NCBI RefSeq assembly: GCF_003217355.1
Contig: NZ_QJTK01000004.1
Location: forward strand, 124,001 to 188,000
DNA length: 64,000 nt
Source of the DNA: Rhodobacter viridis
GTDB taxonomy: Bacteria > Pseudomonadota > Alphaproteobacteria > Rhodobacterales > Rhodobacteraceae
Reading direction: 5' to 3'
Of the stretch, positions 1-11,784 are shown piece by piece (position 1 is the stretch's first letter; every line of letters starts with the position of its first letter). The position numbers and the translations under genes were made by a program. Under the pieces are notes generated by a model that was not told where the DNA came from, ran no database searches, and worked only from the letters and a program-made list of their open reading frames with translations.

Positions 1-537
1 AAGATGGTCGAAGACGTGGCGGGCAAGGACGGTCTGGTCTACTTCCCCTATATCTTCACGCTGTTCCTGTTCATCGTCTTCTCGAACTTCCTCGGGCTGA
101 TCCCGGGGGCCTTCACGCCCACCTCGCACATCGCGGTGACGGCGGTCATGGCGATGGGCGTGTTCGTCGGCGTCACGGCGCTTGGCTTCATGAAGCACGG
201 CAGCCACTTCCTCGGCCTGTTCTGGGTCTCGGCCGCGCCGCTGGCGCTGCGCCCGATCCTGGCCGTGATCGAGGTGATCTCCTACTTCGTGCGCCCCGTC
301 AGCCACTCCATTCGTCTTGCCGGCAACATGATGGCTGGCCACGCGGTGATGGAAGTGTTCGCGGCCTTCGCTCCGCTGATCCTGTTCTCCTTCGTCGGCG
401 TCATCGTGACCCCGCTGTCGGTGCTGGCGATCGTCGCGATGTATGCGCTCGAAATCCTCGTGGCCTTCGTGCAGGCCTACGTCTTCACCATCCTGACCTG
501 CGTCTACCTGAAAGACGCGCTGCATCCGGGCCACTGA
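1..537 (+). CDS. atpB: F0 ATP synthase subunit a (5' end cut off by the window)
   Basis: Subunit a forms the two proton half-channels beside the c-ring in the membrane. The reading frame is open from base 1, so the N-terminus lies outside the window and the Met at base 4 is probably internal. What remains is about 178 residues of hydrophobic helices, including the diagnostic [12 protein letters not shown] segment whose Arg is the essential stator charge facing the c-ring carboxylate. The C-terminus lies in the long last helices typical of the family. The c-subunit gene follows 70 bases later, and atpX and atpF come after it, giving the usual separate F0 operon of Rhodobacter; no F1 genes are in view. 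Confidence 0.95.
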   Translation, partial: KMVEDVAGKDGLVYFPYIFTLFLFIVFSNFLGLIPGAFTPTSHIAVTAVMAMGVFVGVTALGFMKHGSHFLGLFWVSAAPLALRPILAVIEVISYFVRPVSHSIRLAGNMMAGHAVMEVFAAFAPLILFSFVGVIVTPLSVLAIVAMYALEILVAFVQAYVFTILTCVYLKDALHPGH

Positions 538-607
538 GGCCCGGACCGCAGACAGGTCTTCGAAACAACCTCAATTCAGCCAATTCCAACCTCAAGGAGT
601 GTCCATC

Positions 608-844
608 ATGGAAGGCGATATCGTTCAAATGGGTGCCTACATCGGTGCTGGTCTTGCGTGCACCGGCATGGGCGGCGCCGCCGTCGGTGTGGGCCACGTC
701 GTCGGCAACTTCATCTCGGGCGCGCTGCGTAACCCGTCGGCGGCCGCTTCGCAAACCGCCACCATGTTCATCGGTATCGCGTTCGCCGAAGCGCTGGGGA
801 TCTTCTCGTTCCTCGTCGCGCTTCTGCTGATGTTCGCCGTCTGA
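608..844 (+). CDS. atpE: F0 ATP synthase subunit c
   Basis: This 78-residue hairpin proteolipid builds the rotating c-ring. Two hydrophobic helices flank the polar loop RNPS (residues 41-44), and the proton-carrying carboxylate is Glu61 in the second helix (IAFAEALG). The Gly-rich first helix fits close helix packing in the ring. I chose ATG 608, preceded by AAGGAG at a good distance, over the in-frame GTG nine bases upstream. It lies between atpB and atpX in the F0 operon. The protein matches the Rhodobacter c subunit in length and sequence as I remember it. Confidence 0.97.
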   Translation: MEGDIVQMGAYIGAGLACTGMGGAAVGVGHVVGNFISGALRNPSAAASQTATMFIGIAFAEALGIFSFLVALLLMFAV

Positions 845-918
845 TCCCTGCTACCTATCCTTGCGGTCGGGTGGGTGCCCCGCACCCACCCGGTAACTGA
901 GGGGTCCAGGGGGACGAC

Positions 919-1479
919 ATGGCAAACGAAACTCAAGCGGTCGAAGCCGCTGCTGCTGTCGCCGGACACGCTGCCGAGGCTGCGGAAAAAGGCGGGATGC
1001 CGCAACTCGACTTCTCGACCTTCCCGAACCAGATCTTCTGGCTGCTGTTGGCTCTGGGCGCCATCTACTGGCTTCTGACCAACATCGCCATTCCGCGCAT
1101 CGCGGGGATCCTTGCGGACCGCGCGGGCACCATCACCGGTGATATCGAAGCGGCGGAACAGTACAAGCTGAAGGCCAAGGACGCGGAAGCGGCCTATGCC
1201 AAGGCTCTGGCCGACGCCCGTGCGCAAGCGCAAAAGATCATCGCCGAGACTCGTGCGGCGATCCAGAAGGACCTTGATGCTGCCGCGGCGAAAGCCGATG
1301 CGGATATCGGGGCCCGGGTTGCGCAGTCGGAAGTGAAGATCGCCGAAATCCGCGCCGGTGCGCTGGAGGCGGTTCAGATCGTCGCCACCGACACGGCCAC
1401 GGCCATCGTCACGGCGCTGGGCGGCAAAGCCGATACGAGCGCGGTCACCGCCGCGGTCGGTCAGCGGGTGAAGGGGTAA
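919..1479 (+). CDS. atpX: F0 ATP synthase subunit b'
   Basis: A 186-residue peripheral-stalk subunit. The N-terminal 35 residues are soluble and Ala/Glu-rich. One membrane helix follows (about residues 36-57, [19 protein letters not shown]), then a long Ala/Lys/Glu-rich amphipathic helix that pairs with subunit b and reaches F1. Photosynthetic bacteria typically carry both b and b', and having both genes in tandem here is the main reason for this call. The stop lies 4 bases before atpF, so the two are probably translated together. Which of the two copies is called b or b' rests on gene order and on the absence of a signal-like N-terminus here. Confidence 0.9.
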   Translation: MANETQAVEAAAAVAGHAAEAAEKGGMPQLDFSTFPNQIFWLLLALGAIYWLLTNIAIPRIAGILADRAGTITGDIEAAEQYKLKAKDAEAAYAKALADARAQAQKIIAETRAAIQKDLDAAAAKADADIGARVAQSEVKIAEIRAGALEAVQIVATDTATAIVTALGGKADTSAVTAAVGQRVKG

Positions 1480-1483
1480 CGCG

Positions 1484-2044
1484 ATGAAGAAACTGACGTT
1501 CCTGCTGGTTGCTCTGGCGGCGAACCCGGCTTTCGCTTCGGAAGAAGGCCCGTTCGTCTCGCTGCGCAACGCGCATTTCGTGATCCTCACCGCGTTCCTC
1601 ATCTTCCTCGGCGTCCTGATCAAGTTCAAGGTCCCGTCGATGCTGATGGGCATGCTCGACAAGCGTGCCGAAGGCATCAAGTCGGAGCTGGACGAGGCCA
1701 AGGCGCTGCGTGACGAAGCGCAGAAGATCCTGGCGAGCTACGAGCGCAAGGCGCGCGAAGTGCAAGGGCAGGCCGACGAGATCGTCGCCGCTGCCAAGCG
1801 CGACGCGCAACTGGCGGCCGAGCAAGCCAAGGCGGACCTGAAGGAGGCCATCGCGCGCCGCCTGAAGGGCGCCGAAGACCGGATCGCCTCGGCGGAAGCC
1901 GCTGCGCTGAAGGACGTGAAGGACCGGGCCGTGCAAGTGGCGGTTGCCGCTGCGGCCGAGGTTCTGGCGAACCAGATGTCGGCGGCCGAGAAGTCGAAGA
2001 TGATCGACGCCTCGATCGCGGAAGTGGAAACCCGGCTGAACTGA
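1484..2044 (+). CDS. atpF: F0 ATP synthase subunit b
   Basis: A 186-residue peripheral-stalk subunit. The first 18 residues ([18 protein letters not shown]) look like a cleavable signal peptide. One membrane helix follows near residues 27-45, then a long charged coiled coil with regular Ala/Lys/Glu content that pairs with b'. It is the last gene of the F0 operon: a strong rho-independent terminator begins about 20 bases after the stop. The product holds the stator against rotation of the c-ring. Confidence 0.92.
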   Translation: MKKLTFLLVALAANPAFASEEGPFVSLRNAHFVILTAFLIFLGVLIKFKVPSMLMGMLDKRAEGIKSELDEAKALRDEAQKILASYERKAREVQGQADEIVAAAKRDAQLAAEQAKADLKEAIARRLKGAEDRIASAEAAALKDVKDRAVQVAVAAAAEVLANQMSAAEKSKMIDASIAEVETRLN

Positions 2045-2065
2045 GCCGATTTCCAGACCAGATCG

Positions 2066-2095
2066 AAAACCCGGCCTCGCGGCCGGGTTTTTTTC
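2066..2095 (+). terminator. Rho-independent terminator of the F0 operon
   Basis: Perfect stem AAAACCCGGCC (2066-2076) and GGCCGGGTTTT (2081-2091) with a TCGC loop, followed by a run of T. It lies directly after atpF. Confidence 0.9.
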
Positions 2096-2121
2096 TTTTG
2101 GGCCGTGTCGCAACGGGGCAG

Positions 2122-2154
2122 GGCAAAAGAAAACGCGCGCCCGAAGGCGCGCGT
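2122..2154 (-). terminator. Rho-independent terminator of phaZ
   Basis: Stem ACGCGCGCC (2133-2141) and GGCGCGCGT (2146-2154) with loop CGAA. Read on the minus strand it is followed by TTTTCTTTTGCC. It lies 24 bases past the phaZ stop codon. Confidence 0.85.
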
Positions 2155-2178
2155 CGTTCCTTGAACGGGGCAGGGGGC

Positions 2179-3447
2179 TCAGACGGCGCGGATCGGCGTC
2201 ACTTTCGCCATTGCAGGCGCCGCATTCGCGTCGATGAAATCGAGCACCAGCGGGCGGATGTTGTTGCGCCAGGACGAACCCGCGAAAATGCCGTAATGGC
2301 CTGCGCCCGGCTCCAGATGCTGCGCCTTCTTGCTGTCGGGCAGGCCGGTGCAGAGCCGCAGCGCCGCCACGCATTGCCCGGGCGCCGAGATGTCGTCGTT
2401 CGAGCCTTCAACCGTCTTCACCGCGACGCGGGTGATCTTGCCGATATCGACGCGCTTGCCTTCGACCTCGAAGCGGTTCTGCGCGATCTCGAGCCCCTTG
2501 AAGATGCGCTCGACCGTCGACAGGTAGAATTCTGCGGTCATGTCCATCACCGCCAGATATTCATCATAGAAGATGTTGTGATGGTCGTGTTCCGAGCCTT
2601 CGCCCTTCGACTCCATCAGGATCTTGTCCGAGAAGGCCTTGGTGTGCTTGTCCATGTTCATCGAGATGAACGAGGCAAGCTGCATCAGCCCCGGATAGAC
2701 CAGACGCCCGGCGCCCTTGTATTTGAAGCCGACGCGCTGGATCACCATGTGCTCGAGCTGGCCCATCGTGACGCGGCGGCCGAAGTCGGTCACCTCGGTC
2801 GCGGCGGCATCGGGGTCGATCGGCCCGCCAATGAGCGTCAGCGTGCGCGGCTGCGCCTCGGGCTCTTCCTCGGCCAGATAGGCGGTGGCGGCCAGCGTCA
2901 GCGGCGCCGGTTGGCACACGGCGATGACGTTGATGTCCGGGCCAAGAAGCCGCATGAACTCGACGAGATAGAGCGTGTAGTCTTCGATGTCGAACTTGCC
3001 CGCCGAAACAGGGATGTCACGCGCGTTATGCCAATCCGTCACGTAAACGTCAGCATCGGGCAGGAGGCTCGCGACGGTCGAGCGCAGGAGCGTCGCATAA
3101 TGGCCCGACATCGGCGCAACCAGAAGGATACGCCGGGCCATCGGCGCCCGGCCCTGCACCTTGAAGTGGATCAGCGCGCCGAAGGGCTTGTCGACCAGCG
3201 TCTCGATTTCGATCAGGTGATCCTTGCCGTCGGCGGCGGGAATCGAGCGGATGCCCCAGTCGGGCTTGATGACCATGCGCGCGAAGCTGCGCTCGGTCAC
3301 GCGGCCCCAAGCCGACATCAGCTTGAACATCGGGTGCGGCGTCAGCCCCCAGACAGGATAGGACGCCATGGCCCGGGCCGAGGCGCCCATCCACTCATTC
3401 GTGTTCCTGATGGTTTCCATCAGGTCATAGCTCATCATGCCCTTCAT
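2179..3447 (-). CDS. phaZ: Intracellular polyhydroxyalkanoate depolymerase
   Basis: A 422-residue enzyme of the intracellular PHB depolymerase family, which mobilises stored polyester granules. It has no signal peptide. The nucleophile is Cys178 in VCQPAP, where lipases have Ser; later Asp and His residues (GAGHYGIF near the C-terminus) fit the triad. The start at 3447 is preceded on its strand by GGGGAG; ATG 3438 is an alternative. It is transcribed divergently from phaC, 91 bases away, so polymer breakdown and synthesis share one control region. It has its own terminator downstream. Confidence 0.93.
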   Translation of the reverse strand: MKGMMSYDLMETIRNTNEWMGASARAMASYPVWGLTPHPMFKLMSAWGRVTERSFARMVIKPDWGIRSIPAADGKDHLIEIETLVDKPFGALIHFKVQGRAPMARRILLVAPMSGHYATLLRSTVASLLPDADVYVTDWHNARDIPVSAGKFDIEDYTLYLVEFMRLLGPDINVIAVCQPAPLTLAATAYLAEEEPEAQPRTLTLIGGPIDPDAAATEVTDFGRRVTMGQLEHMVIQRVGFKYKGAGRLVYPGLMQLASFISMNMDKHTKAFSDKILMESKGEGSEHDHHNIFYDEYLAVMDMTAEFYLSTVERIFKGLEIAQNRFEVEGKRVDIGKITRVAVKTVEGSNDDISAPGQCVAALRLCTGLPDSKKAQHLEPGAGHYGIFAGSSWRNNIRPLVLDFIDANAAPAMAKVTPIRAV

Positions 3448-3475
3448 TGGCGCTCCCCAAGAAACCGCTCAATCG

Positions 3476-3497
3476 CCGCTTGTCCCTGTCCAAGCGG
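3476..3497. promoter_or_regulatory. Inverted repeat between phaZ and phaC
   Basis: CCGCTTG (3476-3482) and CAAGCGG (3491-3497) form perfect 7-base arms around an 8-base spacer, in the 91 bases separating the divergent phaZ and phaC starts. It could be an operator shared by both genes. The binding protein is unknown, and it lacks the CTGC-N3-GCAG form seen upstream of phaP. Confidence 0.4.
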
Positions 3498-3538
3498 ACG
3501 TTATGTTTCTTAGTCAAGGATAGGGAGGAAATATAGTT

Positions 3539-5332
3539 ATGACAACGCCTGAAAAGGTCGAATCTGCTGCATCGCAGCAAATGCGGGACAATCTGGCGCG
3601 AATTGAGACCCTCACGCAACGCATGGTAGAAGCCATTGCGCAAAAGCGCCCGTTGAATCCGGCTCTGGAAGGGCCGGGGCTTGATCTTTACGTGTCGTCT
3701 TCGACCGCGCTGATGCGCGAGATGACGGCGAATCCCGCGAAGATCTTCGAGGCGCAGGTGAACTATTGGGCGCAGGCGATGACGCATTACATCGACGCCA
3801 CCCATGCTTTCGCGCAAGGCACGTTCAAACCCCCGGCAGACCCGGGGCCGAAGGATCGCCGCTTTTCCAATCCGCTTTGGGATACCCATCCCTATTTCAA
3901 CTTCATCAAGCAGCAATATCTGATCGCCTCGACCTCGATCGAAGAGGCGCTGGCGAAGATCGAGGGGCTTGACCCCGTCGATCGCAAGCGGCTCGAGATG
4001 TTCTCGAAGCAGATCATCGACATGATGGCGCCGACGAATTTTCTGGCGACCAACCCCGATGCGCTGGAAAAAGCCGTTGCGACAGAAGGGGAAAGCCTGG
4101 TGCGCGGGCTGGAGAATCTCGTGCGCGACATCGAGGCGAACCGGGGCGATCTGGTGATCACGCTCGCGGACAAGAACGCTTTCAGTGTCGGGCACAACAT
4201 CGGCACGGCGAAGGGGCAGGTGGTCTATCGCAACCGGCTGATGGAGCTGATCCAGTACACGCCGACGACGCCCACCGTGCACAAGACACCGCTGATCATC
4301 TTCCCGCCGTGGATCAACAAGTTCTACATCCTCGATCTGAAGCCGCAAAACAGCCTGATCCGCTGGATCGTCGATCAGGGCTTCACCCTTTTCGTCGTCA
4401 GCTGGAAGAACCCGGACCGGTCTTACGCCGATGTGGGGATGGAGGATTACATCCGCGACGGCTATCTGACCGCGATCGAGGAGGTGAAGGCGATCACCGG
4501 CGAGAAGCAGGTCAATGCGGTGGGCTATTGCATCGCCGGAACGACGCTGAGCCTGGTTCTGGCGCTGCTGGAGAAGCGCAAGGACCGCTCGATCAAGACC
4601 GCGACCTTCTTTACCACGCTGACGGATTTCTCCGATCAGGGCGAGTTCACGCCGTTCTTGCAGGATGATTTCGTCGACGGGATCGAGCGTCAGGTGCGCA
4701 TGGACGGGGTGCTGTCGAGCTATTACATGACGCGCACCTTCTCCTATCTGCGGGCGAATGACCTGATCTATCAGCCCGCGATCCGCAGCTACATGATGGG
4801 GGAATCACCCCCAGCCTTCGATCTGCTCTACTGGAACGGCGACAGCACGAACCTGCCGGGCAAGATGGCGGTGGAATATCTGCGCGGGCTTTGTCAGGCC
4901 GATGCCTTCACCACCGACGGCTTCGATCTGATGGGCGAGCTGCTGCATGTCTCGGGGGTCAAGGTGCCGCTTTGCGCCATTGCCTGCGAGACCGACCATA
5001 TCGCGCCCTGGGTCGCCTCGTTCCACGGCGTCGCGCAGATGGGGTCGAACGACAAGACCTTCATCCTGTCGGAATCGGGCCATATCGCCGGGATCGTGAA
5101 CCCGCCGACGAAGGAGAAATACGGTCACTACACCTCCGAGGTGCCGATCGAGGATCCGCAGGAATGGCGGGCTGGTGCGACCTATACCAAGGGCAGCTGG
5201 TGGCCGCGTTGGGGGGCCTGGCTCTCTGGCCATTCGGGCAAGATGGTGGCGGCGCGCGAACCGGGCGATGCCCGTCATCCTCCGCTTGCCCCCGCGCCCG
5301 GCACCTATGTCGCCGAGGTCGTTGTTCTCTGA
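3539..5332 (+). CDS. phaC: Class I poly(3-hydroxyalkanoate) polymerase
   Basis: A 597-residue PHA synthase that polymerises 3-hydroxyacyl-CoA on the granule surface. The lipase-like box GYCIAG holds the catalytic Cys331. The triad Asp is in ACETDHIAPW and the His in SESGHIAG. The length and the N-terminal PhaC domain are normal for class I, which needs no PhaE or PhaR partner subunit. ATG 3539 follows GGGAGGAA. Phasin and repressor genes lie downstream, but a strong terminator after phaC separates them. The beta-ketothiolase and reductase genes are not in this window. Confidence 0.96.
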   Translation: MTTPEKVESAASQQMRDNLARIETLTQRMVEAIAQKRPLNPALEGPGLDLYVSSSTALMREMTANPAKIFEAQVNYWAQAMTHYIDATHAFAQGTFKPPADPGPKDRRFSNPLWDTHPYFNFIKQQYLIASTSIEEALAKIEGLDPVDRKRLEMFSKQIIDMMAPTNFLATNPDALEKAVATEGESLVRGLENLVRDIEANRGDLVITLADKNAFSVGHNIGTAKGQVVYRNRLMELIQYTPTTPTVHKTPLIIFPPWINKFYILDLKPQNSLIRWIVDQGFTLFVVSWKNPDRSYADVGMEDYIRDGYLTAIEEVKAITGEKQVNAVGYCIAGTTLSLVLALLEKRKDRSIKTATFFTTLTDFSDQGEFTPFLQDDFVDGIERQVRMDGVLSSYYMTRTFSYLRANDLIYQPAIRSYMMGESPPAFDLLYWNGDSTNLPGKMAVEYLRGLCQADAFTTDGFDLMGELLHVSGVKVPLCAIACETDHIAPWVASFHGVAQMGSNDKTFILSESGHIAGIVNPPTKEKYGHYTSEVPIEDPQEWRAGATYTKGSWWPRWGAWLSGHSGKMVAAREPGDARHPPLAPAPGTYVAEVVVL

Positions 5333-5347
5333 CGCCGGGATCGCGTC

Positions 5348-5376
5348 GAAAGGGGGCTTTGGCCCCCTTTCGTTTT
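5348..5376 (+). terminator. Rho-independent terminator of phaC
   Basis: Stem GAAAGGGGGC (5348-5357) and GCCCCCTTTC (5362-5371), loop TTTG, then GTTTT. It makes phaC and phaP separate transcription units. Confidence 0.88.
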
Positions 5377-5421
5377 GGTGACCTGCCTTGATGCAAATCA
5401 ACCGCGGCGCGAATAATCGCG

Positions 5422-5470
5422 CTGCAATGCAGAAATTATTCTTGCAATGCTGCACTGCAGCATTTATATC
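5422..5470 (+). promoter_or_regulatory. phaP promoter with two PhaR-type operators
   Basis: Two CTGC-N3-GCAG sites are present: 5422-5432, and 5450-5460. The second extends to a perfect dyad AATGCTGC-ACT-GCAGCATT (5446-5464). A good promoter overlaps it: -35 TTGCAA (5442-5447), 17-base spacer, -10 TATATC (5465-5470). The second operator therefore fills the promoter spacer, so a bound repressor would block RNA polymerase. The CTGC-N3/4-GCAG form is what I recall for PhaR of related bacteria; phaR itself lies downstream. Confidence 0.75.
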
Positions 5471-5527
5471 TGAGTCAAGCGAACGGGCCCCGCCGCCTCG
5501 AAGGGCCCACTGACCGGAGCGACAGAA

Positions 5528-5974
5528 ATGGCCAAGACCCAAGATCTCACCAAGATGATGCAAGACATGATGGCCTCGATGCCGATGGACATGTCGAAGA
5601 TGCAGGATGCGTTCAAGGCGCAGACCGTGCTGACCGAAAAGATGGCCAAGGTTGCCATCGACGCCGCTGAAAAATCGACCGACATCTCGGCCAAATGGGC
5701 CAAGGACTCGCTGGCCAAAGTTGGCGCGCTGACCTCGTCGAAAGTCGAGCCGGCCGATTACGCCAAGGTGATGAGCGATTTCGCCTCGGCCTCGGTCGAA
5801 ATGGCGACGGAAAACCTCGCCGCCTTCGCCGAAGTGGCGAAGAAGGTTCAGATGGACACCGTCGAGCTGATGCTGGCCGCTGGCAAGGAAATGACCGAAG
5901 AAACCACCGCGGCCGTGAAAAAAGCGACCGAGGAAGTGACCGCCGCCGCCAAGAAGACCGTCGCGGCGAAGTAA
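5528..5974 (+). CDS. phaP: Phasin, PHA granule-associated protein
   Basis: A 148-residue all-helical protein rich in Ala, Lys, Met and Glu, with an amphipathic pattern and a C-terminus of AAVKKATEEVTAAAKKTVAAK type. This fits phasins, which coat PHA granules and limit their fusion. It has no signal peptide or membrane helix. GGAGCGACAGAA lies before the start. It sits between the polymerase and the PHA repressor and has its own promoter with PhaR-type operators, as expected if phasin is made only when granules are present to titrate PhaR. A terminator follows. Confidence 0.88.
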   Translation: MAKTQDLTKMMQDMMASMPMDMSKMQDAFKAQTVLTEKMAKVAIDAAEKSTDISAKWAKDSLAKVGALTSSKVEPADYAKVMSDFASASVEMATENLAAFAEVAKKVQMDTVELMLAAGKEMTEETTAAVKKATEEVTAAAKKTVAAK

Positions 5975-6016
5975 TCGGGATCGACCCGGTTCTCTCCTCC
6001 CTGCCGGGTTGACCAT

Positions 6017-6045
6017 GGGCGCACTTCGGTGCGCCCTTTTCTTTT
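6017..6045 (+). terminator. Rho-independent terminator of phaP
   Basis: Stem GGGCGCAC (6017-6024) and GTGCGCCC (6029-6036) with a TTCG tetraloop, then TTTTCTTTT. Confidence 0.9.
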
Positions 6046-6112
6046 GTTGCTTTTGCCGCGGCGCGGCCTAAACATTGCTGCAGCGCCAATAAAACCACGG
6101 GGAGGAGAGACC

Positions 6113-6658
6113 ATGGCCGATGAGGCGAAACCGTTGCTCATCAAGCGGTATGCGAGCCGGCGGCTCTACAACACCGAGACGAGCGACTATGTCACGCTCG
6201 AGGACATCGCATCCTTCATCCGCCAAGGGCGCGAGGTGCAGATCGTCGATCTGAAATCGGGCGACGACCTGACGCGGCAATATCTGCTGCAGATCATCGC
6301 GGAACATGAAAGCCGGGGCGAGAACGTGCTGCCGGTCGACGTGCTGACCGATCTGGTGCGCAGCTATGCGACGCAGGCGCAATCGGTGGTGCCGCAATTC
6401 CTGGCCGCGAGCTTCGAGATGCTGCGCGAAGGCCAGTCGAAGATGATGGAGAATCTGTCCACCTTCCCGGCGGTCCCCGGTTTCGAGGCGCTGCAGCGTC
6501 AGCAGGAAGCGTTCCTGAAGACGATGATGGCGGGCTGGGGCGCCGCGGTCGGCACCACGCCCGAAGCGGGTGGCGGTGAGACGGCGGGCGGGCGCGAAGA
6601 GCTTGACGCGATCAAGAAGCAGCTGGCCGATCTGCAGTCGAAGCTGTCGAAACTTTGA
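6113..6658 (+). CDS. phaR: Polyhydroxyalkanoate synthesis repressor PhaR
   Basis: A 181-residue DNA- and PHA-binding repressor. The N-terminus carries the PhaR DNA-binding domain signature LLIKRYASRRLYNTETSDYVTLEDIA (first part quoted only to about residue 26), followed by the granule-binding region and a C-terminal coiled coil (EELDAIKKQLADLQSKLSKL). ATG 6113 follows GGGGAGGAGAG. In the family, PhaR represses phaP and itself until it is sequestered on nascent PHA granules. A CTGCAG-centred sequence at about 6080 could be an autoregulatory site. GC-rich tandem hairpins follow the gene. Confidence 0.93.
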   Translation: MADEAKPLLIKRYASRRLYNTETSDYVTLEDIASFIRQGREVQIVDLKSGDDLTRQYLLQIIAEHESRGENVLPVDVLTDLVRSYATQAQSVVPQFLAASFEMLREGQSKMMENLSTFPAVPGFEALQRQQEAFLKTMMAGWGAAVGTTPEAGGGETAGGREELDAIKKQLADLQSKLSKL

Positions 6659-6664
6659 GCCGGG

Positions 6665-6711
6665 CGGGGGGCGCTGCCCCCCGTCCCCCCGCTCGGGGGC
6701 GTGCCCCCGAG
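6665..6711. repeat. Tandem GC-rich hairpins after phaR
   Basis: Two adjacent perfect stems: CGGGGGGC (6665-6672)/GCCCCCCG (6676-6683), and CTCGGGGGC (6692-6700)/GCCCCCGAG (6703-6711). There is no T run, so this is not a classical terminator. The same kind of unit occurs between hypD and hypE (43617-43696), and a related set lies after hupV. Confidence 0.7.
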
Positions 6712-6821
6712 ACCCCCGGCCCGGATCTGGGCTGTTTTCTTGAAATTGCAGGGGCTTCCATGGGCGCGGGCTTGCCAAAGCAAGGCCGGGGTCGTCATTC
6801 TGGCCCGGACAGGGGGCGCGG

Positions 6822-7766
6822 ATGACAGGCAAGGCGAAAGGGCGGGGCGAGAAGATCAGCCTCTGGGCGGTCGAGATGCTGGTGGCGACGGCCGAGGAAG
6901 GCGCGATCACCGCCGCCGCGCGGCGGCTGGGCGTTTCGGCCTCGGCGGTCAGTCAGCAGATCGTGGCGCTGGAAACCGCGCTGGGGGCGGAACTCGTCGA
7001 TCGCACCGCGCGGCCCTTTGGATTGACCGCCGCGGGGCGGGCCTTTCTGCCCCATGCCGAGGCGATGCTCGATGAACTGGCGCGCGGTCGCGCCGGGGTG
7101 GGGCTGGCCGATCCTGCCGGGCTGCGCAGTTTCCGCCTTGGCATGATCGAGGATTTCGAGGCCGAGGTGACGCCGCTTCTGCTGTCGGGCATGGGCGCCG
7201 AGCTGACCGCCTGCCGCTTCCTGCTGGAAACCGGGCCGAGCCATCGGCTGGCGGCGCAGCTCGAGGCGCGGGCGCTCGACATGGTGGTGGCGGCCGAGAT
7301 CGAAGGCGCGCAGGAAGGGCTGGAGCTGCATCCGCTTCTGTCCGAGCCTTTCGTGGCGGTCTGGCCGGAGGGTCAGCTGGGCGCCGATCTGCCACTTCTG
7401 CATTATTCGCGCCGCACGCTGATGGGGCAGCAGATCGCGGCCTATCTGGGGCGGATCGGCGAGAGCCCCGGGCATCGGTTCGAAATCGACAGCACCCCGG
7501 CGATTCTGGCGATGGTGGCAGCGGGGCAGGGCTGGTCGATCCTGACCCCCTCGGGCGTGCTGCACGGCAAGCGCGCGGGGGTGGCGCTGGCGCCGCTGAA
7601 AGGGCCGGGCATGAGTCGCCGTATCGTTCTGAGCGCGCGGGCGGGCACGATGGGCGATCTGCCTGGCGCGGTCGCCCTGCGGCTGCGGGGGCTTTTGGCC
7701 GAACGGATCGTGGCGCCCGCGCTGATCGAGGCGCCGTGGCTTCAGGCCGCTTTGCGCGTCGAATGA
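6822..7766 (+). CDS. LysR-family transcriptional regulator
   Basis: A 314-residue protein with an N-terminal winged helix-turn-helix (about residues 12-70, AITAAARRLGVSASAVSQQIVALETALGA as the core) and a C-terminal periplasmic-binding-like effector domain. The target cannot be inferred: it stands alone, with phaR upstream and pyrG converging downstream, and no divergent partner gene. The effector domain has no feature that I can tie to a specific ligand. Confidence 0.85.
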   Translation: MTGKAKGRGEKISLWAVEMLVATAEEGAITAAARRLGVSASAVSQQIVALETALGAELVDRTARPFGLTAAGRAFLPHAEAMLDELARGRAGVGLADPAGLRSFRLGMIEDFEAEVTPLLLSGMGAELTACRFLLETGPSHRLAAQLEARALDMVVAAEIEGAQEGLELHPLLSEPFVAVWPEGQLGADLPLLHYSRRTLMGQQIAAYLGRIGESPGHRFEIDSTPAILAMVAAGQGWSILTPSGVLHGKRAGVALAPLKGPGMSRRIVLSARAGTMGDLPGAVALRLRGLLAERIVAPALIEAPWLQAALRVE

Positions 7767-7790
7767 AAACGCCCGCTGTCGCGGGCGTTT
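7767..7790. terminator. Bidirectional terminator between the lysR-type gene and pyrG
   Basis: Stem AAACGCCCGC (7767-7776) and GCGGGCGTTT (7781-7790) with loop TGTC, placed between two convergent stop codons. Confidence 0.85.
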
Positions 7791-7794
7791 GAGG

Positions 7795-9438
<1,644 letters not shown>

Positions 9439-9589
9439 GAGACCCCCGTGACAAGCAAAAGAAAGGCTTGTTCCGGTCGGGATCGACCGGAACCACGGGA
9501 TTTGACTGTTACACGATTCGCAGCCTGCCCGCAACCAGACCGCAAGACTTGGAGTAAACTATGCGCTGAACGCCCCAGTGCTTGTGGCC

Positions 9590-10063
9590 TCAGTTCGAGG
9601 CAGGCGCCTGCGAATAGGGCGAAACGCCACCCGGCAGCGCCGGCATGTTCGAGCTCGGCGCCGGGGTTTCCGGCTGCGCGGGCGCTTCGGCCGGGGCCGG
9701 AGTCTCGGTCGCGGCGGGCGGCGTCACCGGCGGAACGACGGGTTCGTCGGTCGCGGCCGGCGGAGCCGTGGTTTCGGGCGCGGCGGGCGCTGTGGCCGTG
9801 GTCGTGTCGATCACCGAGGCTTCCTTGCCCGCGCGGGCCGACAGCACGGTCAGCGTGATCGAGGTCGTCAGGAAGCCGATCGCGAAGACCCAGGTCAGCT
9901 TGGTCAGCGCATTGGCCGCCTGCCGCCCGGTCATCACGCCGCCACCGCCACCGCCGCCCATGCCAAGGCCGCCACCTTCCGAGCGCTGCAGCAGCACCAC
10001 CCCGATGAGGAGGAACGCCAGCACGAGGTGGACAACGAGGATGACGTTTTGGACGTTTTCCAT
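9590..10063 (-). CDS. secG: Preprotein translocase subunit SecG
   Basis: A 157-residue membrane protein with two membrane helices (about residues 2-25 and 51-73) joined by a Gly-rich loop [13 protein letters not shown], as in SecG, which assists SecYE protein export. The C-terminal half (about residues 83-157) is a Thr/Ala/Pro/Glu low-complexity tail, roughly doubling the length of E. coli SecG. The start MENVQN at 10063 was preferred over an in-frame Met eight codons upstream. pyrG follows 151 bases downstream on the same strand. Confidence 0.9.
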   Translation of the reverse strand: MENVQNVILVVHLVLAFLLIGVVLLQRSEGGGLGMGGGGGGGVMTGRQAANALTKLTWVFAIGFLTTSITLTVLSARAGKEASVIDTTTATAPAAPETTAPPAATDEPVVPPVTPPAATETPAPAEAPAQPETPAPSSNMPALPGGVSPYSQAPASN

Positions 10064-10241
10064 GAGGGGAGCCGCGCCTTTTTTCAATCGACGCGCCTAT
10101 CTAGGCGCTTGGCCGTCTGCGCGCAACCCGGTTTTCTGCCGCGCGGAGCCACGGCCCGGGTCCTTGCGGCGAAAAATCGGTTTCCCCCGGGCGCTCACCC
10201 CGCTATATGTCGCGCGGTTTTCAGACCAGCGGAGAAATCGA

Positions 10242-11534
<1,293 letters not shown>

Positions 11535-11538
11535 TCCC

Positions 11539-11784
11539 GTGCCGATCCCCTACAAGACCCGCCGTCGCCTTGCGCTGTTCGTTCTGGTCGTGGGCCTGCC
11601 TGCCTATATCGTCGTGGCGGTCAGCGCCGTGGCCTGGGCCGAAGGGCGCTGGGGGGCGATGCCTTGGTGGGGATCGGTCCTTGTCTATGTCGTGCTCGGC
11701 TTCCTCTGGATCGCGCCGATGAAGCCGATCTTCATCGGCGTCGGCAAACCGGACCCGGACGCGCCGCAGACGAACGACAAATGA
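11539..11784 (+). CDS. Small membrane protein, DUF2842 family
   Basis: An 81-residue protein with two predicted membrane helices (about residues 9-31 and 41-60) and a charged C-terminus. It resembles the short DUF2842 proteins that follow purA in Rhodobacterales; the family has no known function. The start is GTG at 11539, 4 bases after the purA stop, suggesting coupled translation. A terminator follows directly. Confidence 0.75.
   Translation: MPIPYKTRRRLALFVLVVGLPAYIVVAVSAVAWAEGRWGAMPWWGSVLVYVVLGFLWIAPMKPIFIGVGKPDPDAPQTNDK

Noticed and set aside
9672-9800. Ala/Thr/Pro tail of SecG as a separate gene or frameshift
   Set aside because: The frame is continuous with the two SecG helices, and alphaproteobacterial SecG proteins often have such tails.
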